From positions 1 through 44,581 of the forward strand of contig DXAT01000068.1 in NCBI GenBank assembly GCA_019116965.1: 44,581 bases of DNA. The letters run 5' to 3'. Source of the DNA: Candidatus Coprenecus pullistercoris (lineage in GTDB: Bacteria > Bacteroidota > Bacteroidia > Bacteroidales > UBA932). The notes under the pieces were generated by a model. That model had not been told where the DNA came from, did no database searches, and was given only the letters and a program-made list of their open reading frames with translations. Both the position numbers and the translations under genes were made by a program. Of this stretch, positions 33,714 to 41,894 are shown in pieces; position 1 is the stretch's first letter, and each line of letters begins with the position of its first letter.

Positions 33714-34589
33714 TTAACCGATTGTATGACTTGAGATCAGCTCCTTCACCAGTCCCTCTATATCGGCGTCCGAGTCGGAAAGGGTCCTGGACTCCTTGGC
33801 CTGGAGAATGATGTTCTCGATCTTCTTCACTTTTGTAGGCGAGCCTGACATACCGTAGCTCTTCTCGTCTCCGCCGATCTCGGCGAAACCCCACTCAGGA
33901 ATCTGGAAATGCCCGTCGCACTTGCCTGAAGCGGCATACTCAGCTCCTGATGCCTGTTCCTCAGAGACAGTGCGTGCGCTCTTGTAGCGCATGAGCTGCT
34001 TGGCGTTGCGGGGCCTGCACGGAGCCGCGGTGCCTGTCACGGTAATCAGGACAGGCAGAGGTGAGGATACTACCTCTACTCCTCTCTCCAGTCTTCTTCT
34101 CACAGTTACACGGCTGTTGTCTATGTAAAGGACCTCCTCAGAATATGTGATCTGAGGCCAGCCGAGCTTCTCGGCGACCTGAGGTCCCACCTGAGCGGTA
34201 TCACCGTCGATAGCCTGACGGCCTGCTATAATCATATCCGGAGCTATCTTACGGACAGCCTGGGAAAGAGCATACGATGTGGCGAGTGTGTCGGCTCCCG
34301 CGAACTTCCTGTCTGTCAGAAGCACGCCTCCGTCGGCACCTCTGAAAAGGCCCTCACGGATGATATCTGCGGCCCTGCCGGGACCCATTGTGAGCAGATG
34401 TATTTCCACATCCTTCAGACGGTCCTTTATCCTCAAAGCCTGTTCGAGGGCATTCATGTCCTCCGGATTGAAAATAGCAGGTAATGCGGAACGATTGACG
34501 GTACCGTCCTCTTTCATCGCATCTTTGCCTACATTTCTGGTGTCCGGCACCTGCTTGGCCAGGACAACGATTTTCAACTTGTCGTTCAT
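33714..34589 (-). CDS. etfB: Electron transfer flavoprotein subunit beta
   Basis: 291 residues. It shows the EtfB fold markers VVLAKQVPDTRNVG, LNALEQALRIKD-like NALEQALRIK, and AGRQAIDGDTAQVGPQVAE. That last motif is the form seen in the EtfB of bifurcating Etf-Bcd complexes, which split NADH electrons between ferredoxin and crotonyl-CoA. Bifurcation here is an inference; the flavin content must be measured. It is the first gene of the etfBA-acyl-CoA dehydrogenase-S46 unit, with its own -7 element at 34613-34620, 35 bp after nfnB. Confidence 0.92.
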   Translation of the reverse strand: MNDKLKIVVLAKQVPDTRNVGKDAMKEDGTVNRSALPAIFNPEDMNALEQALRIKDRLKDVEIHLLTMGPGRAADIIREGLFRGADGGVLLTDRKFAGADTLATSYALSQAVRKIAPDMIIAGRQAIDGDTAQVGPQVAEKLGWPQITYSEEVLYIDNSRVTVRRRLERGVEVVSSPLPVLITVTGTAAPCRPRNAKQLMRYKSARTVSEEQASGAEYAASGKCDGHFQIPEWGFAEIGGDEKSYGMSGSPTKVKKIENIILQAKESRTLSDSDADIEGLVKELISSHTIG

Positions 34590-34612
34590 TAGGTTTAATA
34601 CATTAATCCGGG

Positions 34613-34620
34613 CAAAGTTA
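34613..34620 (-). promoter_or_regulatory. -7 promoter element for etfBA
   Basis: TAACTTTG on the minus strand, a full TAnnTTTG match, 24 nt before the etfB start. A weak TTG lies near the -33 position inside the nfnB 3' end. A TAAACCTAAT leader sequence sits between this element and the ATG. It suggests the Etf block can be transcribed apart from Nfn. Confidence 0.5.
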
Positions 34621-34624
34621 CAAA

Positions 34625-36013
34625 TTATTTCTGTAGTTCCAAGGCATTGCGGATGGCTGCGGCAGCCCGGCGGCCGGCACCCATAGCCAGTATGACAGTG
34701 GCGGCTCCGGTCACCGCATCACCGCCGGCGAATACTCCCGGACGGGTGGTAAGACCGTTCTCATCAGCCACTATACAGCCTTTCTTGTTGATTTCTATTC
34801 CGTGAGTCGAGCGGGGCAGCATCGGATTGGGCGAAGTTCCCAAAGCCATGATCACAGTATCTGCCTCGATGTCGAACTCCGACCCTTCCACCGGCACCGG
34901 AGAACGGCGCCCGGAAGCATCCGGCTCACCGAGTTCCATACGGATGCAGCGGATGCAGCGCACCCAGCCCTTCTCGTCTCCGAGTATTTCCACCGGATTG
35001 GTGAGCATACGGAACTCTATGCCCTCCTCCTTGGCATGGTGTACCTCCTCGCGCCTTGCAGGCAACTCGTTTTCGGTACGGCGGTACACGACCGTCACCT
35101 GAGAGCCGAGACGCAGGGCCGTACGGGCAGCATCCATGGCGACATTGCCGCCTCCGACCACCACCACATGCTTCCCGGAGAACACAGGTGTGTCGTATTC
35201 CGGATCATAGCCGTGCATCAGATTGTTTCTGGTCAGGAACTCGTTGGCGGAGGACACTCCGTTAAGATTCTCCCCGGGGATACCCATAAAACGGGGAAGT
35301 CCGGCTCCGGAGCCTATGAACATGGCCTTGAAACCTTCCTTTTCGAAAAGCTCATCAACGGTCACAGTCCTGCCCACAACCACATCCGTTTCTATCCTCA
35401 CTCCCAGCTTACGGAGATTGTCCACCTCGTGCTCCACCACCTTCTGCTTGGGCAGCCTGAACTCCGGAATACCGTACTGAAGTACTCCTCCGGCCTTATG
35501 CAGGGCCTCGAACACTGTCACATCATAGCCCCATTTGGCCAGGTCCGACGCACAGGCCAGACCGGACGGTCCGCTGCCTATGACCGCCACTTTTACACCT
35601 TTGGACGGAGCCTTATCCAGGAACACCTTCCCGTTCTCCCGGCTCCAGTCAGCGACAAAACGCTCCAGTTTTCCGATAGCCACCGGCTGGCCCTTAATGC
35701 CCAGCACACAGGAACCCTCGCACTGGGTCTCCTGAGGACAGACACGGCCGCATACCGCCGGCAGAGAGCTGTCCTGAGCGATGACTCCAGCCGCTCCGGC
35801 GAAATCATGCGCCACTATCCTCGCGATAAAATCAGGTATCTTAACGGAAACCGGACACGCTGCCATACAGCGCGGATTCTTGCAGTGCAGACAACGGGAA
35901 GCCTCCAGAAGAGCCTCCTCCTCATTGTATCCGTAGCACACTTCATCGAAATTGTGCGCTCTGACTGCCGGATCCTGTTCCCTCACCGGCACTCTTGGTA
36001 TCTTATTTGCCAT
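34625..36013 (-). CDS. nfnB: NADH-dependent ferredoxin:NADP oxidoreductase large subunit (NfnB)
   Basis: 462 residues. It has a GltD-like layout: an N-terminal [4Fe-4S] region (CLHCKNPRCMAACP and CGRVCPQETQCEGSC), then an FAD site VIGSGPSGLACASDL and an NADPH site VVVGGGNVAMDAARTAL with the following Arg pair (YRRTENELPAR). Alone it could be a small glutamate synthase subunit, but the adjacent NfnA gene, 15 bp away, identifies it as the Nfn large subunit. The complex transfers electrons between NADPH and NADH plus ferredoxin by bifurcation in the cytoplasm. An AAAAGGAGGA lies 7 nt before the start. Confidence 0.9.
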   Translation of the reverse strand: MANKIPRVPVREQDPAVRAHNFDEVCYGYNEEEALLEASRCLHCKNPRCMAACPVSVKIPDFIARIVAHDFAGAAGVIAQDSSLPAVCGRVCPQETQCEGSCVLGIKGQPVAIGKLERFVADWSRENGKVFLDKAPSKGVKVAVIGSGPSGLACASDLAKWGYDVTVFEALHKAGGVLQYGIPEFRLPKQKVVEHEVDNLRKLGVRIETDVVVGRTVTVDELFEKEGFKAMFIGSGAGLPRFMGIPGENLNGVSSANEFLTRNNLMHGYDPEYDTPVFSGKHVVVVGGGNVAMDAARTALRLGSQVTVVYRRTENELPARREEVHHAKEEGIEFRMLTNPVEILGDEKGWVRCIRCIRMELGEPDASGRRSPVPVEGSEFDIEADTVIMALGTSPNPMLPRSTHGIEINKKGCIVADENGLTTRPGVFAGGDAVTGAATVILAMGAGRRAAAAIRNALELQK

Positions 36014-36028
36014 TGCCCGTTCCTCCTT

Positions 36029-36880
36029 TTAATGAAGTCCTATATTACACTTGTGGTCCTCTTCCCTCTCAATATCACGGTACATACCCTGACGCCTCAT
36101 GGCCTCGTCGAAATCCACATCGTAGGCGTTGAACTCGGGACCGTCCACGCAGGCGAACTTGGTCTTGCCCGCAATGGTCACGCGGCAGGCTCCGCACATG
36201 CCGGTACCGTCCACCATCAGGGTGTTGAGGCTGACTATGAGCGGCAGACCATACTCCTTAGCCTTCAAAGTGGCGAACTTCATCATGATCATGGGGCCTA
36301 TCGACACGGCCTGGTCGTATCTTTCCCCTCCGCCCAGCAGACGGTCCATGACAGCCGTAACCACACCTTTCTCTCCTGCCGAACCGTCGTCGGTGCAGAT
36401 ATACAGATGGTCGCACACCGCCTTCATCTCATCCTCCATGATGATGAGGTCCTTGCTGCGGGCACCTATGATCACATCCACATAAGCGCCGGCATTGTGC
36501 AGATACTTGACCTGCGGATAGACCGGAGCCGTTCCGAGACCGCCGGCGATAAAGAGCCACCTGGTACCCGCCAGCTCCTGAGGAGTCCTGTGCACGAATT
36601 CGGACGGCTGGCCGAGAGGGCCCACTACATCAGCGAAGGACTCTCCCTCCTCATAGCGGCATATCTTCTTCGTAGACGCACCAACCTCCTGAGTGACGAT
36701 GGTGACACTTCCTTTTACCGGATCATAATCGCAGATAGTCAACGGTATCCGCTCGCTTTTCTCCCCGGCCCTCACTATCAGGAACTGACCGGGATGCGCA
36801 GAATGCGCCACACGCGGCGCCTCCACTTCCATAAGGCAGATGGCCGGCGTCAGAAATTTCTTTCTCAATATCCTGTACAT
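36029..36880 (-). CDS. nfnA: NADH-dependent ferredoxin:NADP oxidoreductase small subunit (NfnA)
   Basis: 283 residues. A ferredoxin-reductase-type FAD domain (RIPLTICDYDPVKGSVTIV) is followed by an NAD domain (FIAGGLGTAPVYPQ) and a C-terminal [2Fe-2S] motif with CGACRV and a later Cys (FACVDGPEF). This is the sulfide dehydrogenase/dihydroorotate dehydrogenase-like electron transfer fold. With NfnB it forms the bifurcating transhydrogenase. It is the first gene of the block; a weak TATCTTCG (36913-36920) is a one-mismatch -7 candidate. It faces the divergent sppA. Confidence 0.92.
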   Translation of the reverse strand: MYRILRKKFLTPAICLMEVEAPRVAHSAHPGQFLIVRAGEKSERIPLTICDYDPVKGSVTIVTQEVGASTKKICRYEEGESFADVVGPLGQPSEFVHRTPQELAGTRWLFIAGGLGTAPVYPQVKYLHNAGAYVDVIIGARSKDLIIMEDEMKAVCDHLYICTDDGSAGEKGVVTAVMDRLLGGGERYDQAVSIGPMIMMKFATLKAKEYGLPLIVSLNTLMVDGTGMCGACRVTIAGKTKFACVDGPEFNAYDVDFDEAMRRQGMYRDIEREEDHKCNIGLH

Positions 36881-36944
36881 ATCTTATGTGTATTGTTCTT
36901 CCTTTACCGCTGCGAAGATAATACATTTTTCCCTCAAGGATAGT

Positions 36945-36975
36945 TTTGTCTTATCGTTAATATTATATAAATTTG
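36945..36975 (+). promoter_or_regulatory. Promoter for sppA (-33 TTTG, -7 TAAATTTG)
   Basis: TTTG at 36945-36948 and TAAATTTG at 36968-36975 are separated by 19 nt, the best promoter match in the window. The -7 element ends 28 nt before the sppA ATG. Confidence 0.7.
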
Positions 36976-37003
36976 TAAACACAATTTAATTCGACATCCT
37001 GAT

Positions 37004-38761
37004 ATGAAGTTTTTTAAAAGTATTCTTGCCGCCCTGCTGGGCTCCCTTATCGCATTCGGACTTCTGATGATTCTCTTTTTCGGAGCCATCGGAGGGATGA
37101 TGAGCATGCTGATGCAGTCCGAGACACCTGTCAGTGTCTCTCCCAACTCCGTACTCCGCATAGACCTCAGCTCTCCCATCGGAGAGCAGACCGTGGCCGA
37201 ACCGTTCGACCTCAGCTCGATAGTACCGTACACGGAGAGCAGCTCCTCACTCGGAATACTTGACGCCGTGAAGGCCATCGACTACGCGGCCAATGATCCG
37301 TCCATCAAATTCATCTACATTACAAATTGTGAATACTCCAGCGGCATAGCCTATTTAGAGGAACTGCGCGGAGCTCTTGAGAGATTCCGCTCCTCCGGCA
37401 AGCCGGTCATCGCTTACGGACGCAATTTCTCCCTTGGAGGATATTATCTTGCCTCCTCCGCCGACAAGATCTACAGCGATGAGCTCGCCGCAAACAACAT
37501 ACTTGGAATATCCACAACCATCATATATCTCAAGGACATCCTCGACAGGTTCGGAGTAGAGATGCAGCTCATCCGCCACGGGAAATACAAATCCGCAGGA
37601 GAGCAGTTCATCGCCGACGATATCAGCAAAGCCAACCTGGAGCAGAACCAGGCCATGGTGGACGCCCTGTGGAAAGCCGTATCCGAGGACATCTGCAAGT
37701 CAAGAGGCATCTCCCCCGAAGAGTTTGACAGGATGGTCAACAACCTGGAGCTGAACACGGCTGCCGACATGCTTGAGGCAGGACTCATAGACGGCATCTG
37801 TTCCGTAAACGGGATGGAGGACAATCTGACGACCCTGCTTGATGTTCAGAAGATAAGTGATGTAAAGATGATATCGCTCGACAAGTATGCGAAAGCACGC
37901 ATCAAGCCGGATTTCAAGGCCAAGGACAAGATAGCCGTCATCTACGCAGACGGTCAGATCAATGTCGAGGGCGAGGGCATCACCGCCCAGGAATTCCAGC
38001 CTGTCATCATGGACATACGCAGCGACAGCACCATCAAGGCAGTGGTTCTCAGAGTAAACTCTCCGGGAGGAGCCGTACAGCCGGCTGAGATTATCCGCCA
38101 TGAGCTCGAGCTGCTCCGGAAGGACAAACCGCTGATTGTCTCCTACGGAACCATGGCGGCATCCGGCGGATACTGGATCTCGGCGGGTGCCGACAAGATA
38201 TACTCCAACCGCTCTACCCTCACAGGAAGCATAGGCGTATTCAGCATGATACCGTCCCTTGAAGACACATTCAAGGAGAGGCTCCATGTCAACCCGGTCA
38301 CGGTCCGCTCGCACGACCACGCGGACATGTATTCCATCACCCGTCCTCTGGACAGCAGGGAGAAGGAAGCCACCTATGAGCAGATAGAGATGATCTACGA
38401 CAGGTTCATCACCATCGTCTCAGAGGGACGCGGCATTCCTAAAGAAAGGGTTGACGAGATAGCCCAGGGCCGCGTATGGTGCGGCAACGAGGCCATCGGC
38501 ATCAATCTCATCAACGAGTTCGGCGGCCTAAGCGACGCCATAGACTACGCGGCCTCCGCTGCCGGTCTGAGCAATTACCGCATCGAAAGCTACCCGACGG
38601 TAAAGACCAGCCTGGACAAACTGATGGAGAACATGGGAACCATGACTGAAGCCGCCGCGGCAGCGACAGATCCGGAAAAGCTCGTAGACGAGATATTCCG
38701 TTCACTGAAAGCCGAGACAGGCATCTACGCCCGTATGCCGTACATCTATCTGTTCGAGTAG
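37004..38761 (+). CDS. sppA: Signal peptide peptidase SppA, 67K type
   Basis: 585 residues, the double-domain (67K) form found in Proteobacteria and Bacteroidota. A single N-terminal membrane anchor spans about 8-38. The catalytic dyad is visible: Lys196 in HGKYKSAGEQF of the first half and Ser387 in GTMAASGGYW of the second, as in E. coli Lys209 and Ser409. It cleaves leftover signal peptides in the membrane from the periplasmic side. It has a strong promoter and stands alone on its strand, ending 14 bp from the convergent tilS. Confidence 0.94.
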   Translation: MKFFKSILAALLGSLIAFGLLMILFFGAIGGMMSMLMQSETPVSVSPNSVLRIDLSSPIGEQTVAEPFDLSSIVPYTESSSSLGILDAVKAIDYAANDPSIKFIYITNCEYSSGIAYLEELRGALERFRSSGKPVIAYGRNFSLGGYYLASSADKIYSDELAANNILGISTTIIYLKDILDRFGVEMQLIRHGKYKSAGEQFIADDISKANLEQNQAMVDALWKAVSEDICKSRGISPEEFDRMVNNLELNTAADMLEAGLIDGICSVNGMEDNLTTLLDVQKISDVKMISLDKYAKARIKPDFKAKDKIAVIYADGQINVEGEGITAQEFQPVIMDIRSDSTIKAVVLRVNSPGGAVQPAEIIRHELELLRKDKPLIVSYGTMAASGGYWISAGADKIYSNRSTLTGSIGVFSMIPSLEDTFKERLHVNPVTVRSHDHADMYSITRPLDSREKEATYEQIEMIYDRFITIVSEGRGIPKERVDEIAQGRVWCGNEAIGINLINEFGGLSDAIDYAASAAGLSNYRIESYPTVKTSLDKLMENMGTMTEAAAAATDPEKLVDEIFRSLKAETGIYARMPYIYLFE

Positions 38762-38775
38762 AACCTCCGGGTTTC

Positions 38776-40122
38776 TCAGAGAATGAAGGCTCCGCCGACT
38801 ACGGTCGTCGGGGCCTTTATCCTATAACGGTCATCTATCCGCAGACCGGGCAGGCATACTATATGGCCTTGAGCATCCGTAAGTACCGGCTGAGAAAGAC
38901 GCCGGACACGGTCTATCTTCAGATCCGTGAAGAAATCGCTGAGTTTTTTCGAGCCCTGCCGCATACCGAACGGCCTGAACCGGTCAGCCTGTCTCCATCC
39001 GCGGCATCTCAGAGGCATCTGCAGACCGTCTGCAGAAAAATACAGAGCACTGCCGTCAGAGACAGGATTGAAATCGTCAGGCCTGGGGAAAAAATCCATA
39101 CGGAATACGGTTCCCTTGAAATCGTATTCACCGGGACCCTCGATGAGGAATTCCACATCCTCCTCATCCTGCAGAGGATATACTTTCAGACAGTCATTGG
39201 TCAAAACAAGTTCGCGGCTTCCGGAGCGGAACAGTTTTCCTGGCTGCCCCGAGCGCAGACAACGCTCGATATCAGATACCTGAGTACCGTTGAATCCGTA
39301 GTCGCGCAGAATCATATAAAGCCAGTAACCGTAATGACGGTTACGGACAAGCTCCGCCGTATCTATAAGAAGTATGTCTCCGTCCTTGCGGCACACCCGC
39401 TGTGAGATATCCTTCAGCAATTCCTCCATAATCTCCGAGGCCTGACGGAAATACTCCGAATCACGGCGGACGGTGCTCAGGAACGAGGGGTTGATCTTAC
39501 GGAATTCGGGGAATATGATATTTCTCACCCTGTTGCGGGCATAGTGCGACTCGAAATTGGTGTGGTCATCACGATAGGATATGCCGTTGGCCTCCACAAA
39601 CTGCCTTATACGCGCCCGCGGCACATCCAGCAGCGGACGAATGATGTGTCCGTTACGCACCGGAATACCCGAGAGTCCCTTGAGACCCGTTCCTCTTACC
39701 ATGTTGAGAAAAACCGTCTCAATACTGTCATCGAGATTGTGGGCGACTGCGAGCATATCGTAGCCGCACTGCTCCATCAACTCCGCGAAAAAGCCGTAAC
39801 GGAGCTCCCGGGCGGCCATCTGAGTGGACAGAGAGTGCCCGGCAGCATAGGCCTTCGTATCGAATGTCCTGACATACACCTTCACACCGTTACTCTCACC
39901 CCAGGCCCGGACGGATGCCATATCCCCGTCACTTTCCTCTCCTCTAAGAGAGAAATTGACATGGGCCAGCGCGAAATCAGACTTGGGCACACAGCGGAGA
40001 AACAGCTCCGCCATGCACATCGAGTCTATGCCACCGCTCACACCGAGCAGATACCTGCGGCCCTGAATGCTTCCTCCCGAAAGTGCAAGCAGGGCCGATC
40101 TGAACTCCTGCTCCAAGGTCAT
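38776..40122 (-). CDS. tilS: tRNA(Ile)-lysidine synthase
   Basis: 448 residues. The PP-loop LLGVSGGIDSMCM is near residue 30, followed by ALAHVNFSLRGEESDGD, AVAHNLDDSIETVFLNMVRGTGLKGL and RARIRQF, the standard TilS blocks. It attaches lysine to C34 of tRNA-Ile(CAU), changing its reading to AUA. The C-terminal substrate-recognition domain is present (RCRGWRQADRFRPFGM, KKLSDFFTDLKI). It is the last gene of the proS-led unit, 2 bp after the DUF3078 gene. Confidence 0.94.
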   Translation of the reverse strand: MTLEQEFRSALLALSGGSIQGRRYLLGVSGGIDSMCMAELFLRCVPKSDFALAHVNFSLRGEESDGDMASVRAWGESNGVKVYVRTFDTKAYAAGHSLSTQMAARELRYGFFAELMEQCGYDMLAVAHNLDDSIETVFLNMVRGTGLKGLSGIPVRNGHIIRPLLDVPRARIRQFVEANGISYRDDHTNFESHYARNRVRNIIFPEFRKINPSFLSTVRRDSEYFRQASEIMEELLKDISQRVCRKDGDILLIDTAELVRNRHYGYWLYMILRDYGFNGTQVSDIERCLRSGQPGKLFRSGSRELVLTNDCLKVYPLQDEEDVEFLIEGPGEYDFKGTVFRMDFFPRPDDFNPVSDGSALYFSADGLQMPLRCRGWRQADRFRPFGMRQGSKKLSDFFTDLKIDRVRRLSQPVLTDAQGHIVCLPGLRIDDRYRIKAPTTVVGGAFIL

Positions 40123-40124
40123 GG

Positions 40125-41177
40125 CTACTCGGGTTTCACATACTGACCTATCGTCCAGGTGAGTCCGAGACTGACTATCTCCTTGAACTGCACACGGGGA
40201 GCATCGGCTATCCTGATATTGTCATCGTAGATGAGGTTGGTACGGAGAGTCAGGGTGAGTATCTTGGTCAGGGCCAGGGAGGCGTCCACATCCCAGTACA
40301 CCTGTATGTTCTCAGGATTGTTGAGGTAATTGGAGAACAGGGTCAGGGCCGTGCTGATCTTGAATATCTTGTACGAATAGTTGAGGTCCATCTTCAGCTG
40401 CGCACCGAACTCTGCCCTCACCGGCTGGTCAAAAGCGTTGCCGTATGTATCACGCAGCGATTCCTCCGTGACGACAACCAGGTTGCCGGTAGCAGGAGAT
40501 ATATTGAATGACAAGAAATTGAAAGGTCTGTAATTGATACCGAGACCGAGCGATACATAACCGGGAGCCATGAACTTCGACTGAAGAGACCTCGTAGCGG
40601 GATCAGTAGAGGTATCAAACGAATAGGTAGGCGTCATCTGGGTCCTGAAGTTGAACAGAGCCGAGAAATACAGCTTGTCCACCAACTGCCAGCCCCACTT
40701 GCTGTCCAGCTGGATGCGGTCATCGCTCTTGTCGAACTGCTGGTTCAGCGGAGTGTTCTTGTCAAACGACTGGATGAATCCGTAGGAGAGTTTCAGACGG
40801 TTCTCCCATATCATCTTATCCTTGGAGTAATTGGCATTGGCGTCAATCAGTCCGTTCAGAGATATGTTGGCAGATCCTCCCTCAGCCCAGTTGGTCAGGG
40901 AAGTCTGGGAGAAACCGACCTGAGTGAGTATGCCGTTGGTCCAGTATTTGGGCGGCTCTTTCTTCTGCGCCGTATCCACTGCGGCCTCGTCTATGGACGA
41001 AACCACATCCAGACACACTTTCTGAGCGGGGTCCAAAGCCGACGGATCTATCTCCACCTCCTTTATCTCCTTGTATACTATATCACTTTCCTTCTTGCGG
41101 TCAGAAGCCTGAGCCGCTGTCAGATTTAATGCCAGAACCGAAAGCAGTCCGGCACAAACAACAGTCTTTCTATTCAT
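40125..41177 (-). CDS. DUF3078 outer-membrane protein
   Basis: 350 residues with a signal peptide (cleavage near AQASD). The DUF3078 signature is visible: YWTNGILTQVGFSQTSLTNW, AEGGSANISLNGLI and KMIWENRLKLSYG. The remainder alternates aromatic and polar residues and ends in a barrel-like strand. DUF3078 proteins are widespread Bacteroidota outer-membrane barrels of unknown role, usually predicted by similarity to porin-like proteins. Its start overlaps the upstream hypothetical gene by 8 bp. Placement between translation genes gives no clue to function. Confidence 0.88.
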   Translation of the reverse strand: MNRKTVVCAGLLSVLALNLTAAQASDRKKESDIVYKEIKEVEIDPSALDPAQKVCLDVVSSIDEAAVDTAQKKEPPKYWTNGILTQVGFSQTSLTNWAEGGSANISLNGLIDANANYSKDKMIWENRLKLSYGFIQSFDKNTPLNQQFDKSDDRIQLDSKWGWQLVDKLYFSALFNFRTQMTPTYSFDTSTDPATRSLQSKFMAPGYVSLGLGINYRPFNFLSFNISPATGNLVVVTEESLRDTYGNAFDQPVRAEFGAQLKMDLNYSYKIFKISTALTLFSNYLNNPENIQVYWDVDASLALTKILTLTLRTNLIYDDNIRIADAPRVQFKEIVSLGLTWTIGQYVKPE

Positions 41178-41883
41178 GATTCTCAGTATTTAACACATCA
41201 TCAGAGTTATATTTGAAGCCGAGGCGTTTTCCGGTCTTCATCCTCGAAGACTCCATCTTTACATTCATCTCCCCGACCGTGGTCTCCTTGACCACATCAT
41301 AAGGAGGCACCAGCAAGTCGAACGACAGGGTATAGAGGATGGCAGACTCCACGAAAGCCACCAGATCGTCACGAGTCAGCGTACTCTTGCCGAACAAAGC
41401 GGTCATCTGACGCTTCTGACGCTTGCCCTCCACGAAGAAAGCCTTGTCCTTATTGACGAACATACGGGCCACCAGATACCCTAAGTCATCGTTCCTGTTG
41501 TACTTGAGGGAGTCGTACAGAAAATTGTAGACATTAATCACTCCGCAGTAGGTATTGTACGGATTGTCCTTGGCATACGGATTCTTCCACACGGGATGAT
41601 CCCGGTCAAACTCAAAGACATCAGTATGCAGACTGAATACAAGCACATCATCGGCGAACTTCAGCTCGGCCTCGAACTTTCCCCTGTCTCGGTACTCCAG
41701 ACGCACGCGGCGCGCACCGTTGTTCTCCAAAAGCTCATTGAGGTCGTTGCTCATCTCGCTCAGGACATCCTTCAGCACACCGAACACCTCAACGCACTGA
41801 TCGAATATCTGTGACTTTATCACAGACTTGACATTCAGCAGGTTTATTATCCGTTCTCTCGGATTTGAGTCTTCTTTGCCCAT
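41170..41883 (-). CDS. Conserved-looking hypothetical cytoplasmic protein
   Basis: 237 residues from the Met at 41883; a longer frame to 41952 runs into the proS 3' end and adds no plausible N-terminus. I do not recognise a family. It is soluble, has no signal peptide, and mixes helices (QIFDQCVEVFGVLKDVLSEM) with strands (ARRVRLEYRDRGKFEAELKF). Residues 25-60 look like a coiled coil. A central motif DHPVWKNPYAKDNPYNTYCG and a later VARMFVNKDKAFFVEGKRQK hint at a nucleotide- or protein-binding fold, but nothing diagnostic is seen. It lies 11 bp after proS and overlaps the DUF3078 gene by 8 bp, so it is part of that unit. Confidence 0.75.
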   Translation of the reverse strand: MGKEDSNPRERIINLLNVKSVIKSQIFDQCVEVFGVLKDVLSEMSNDLNELLENNGARRVRLEYRDRGKFEAELKFADDVLVFSLHTDVFEFDRDHPVWKNPYAKDNPYNTYCGVINVYNFLYDSLKYNRNDDLGYLVARMFVNKDKAFFVEGKRQKRQMTALFGKSTLTRDDLVAFVESAILYTLSFDLLVPPYDVVKETTVGEMNVKMESSRMKTGKRLGFKYNSDDVLNTENHE

Positions 41884-41894
41884 CTCTGTTCGGA

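Noticed and set aside
34802-36943. 713-codon open frame on the plus strand opposite nfnB and nfnA
   Set aside because: It is antisense to two well-supported genes, has no recognisable domain, and arises from the codon bias of the genes opposite.
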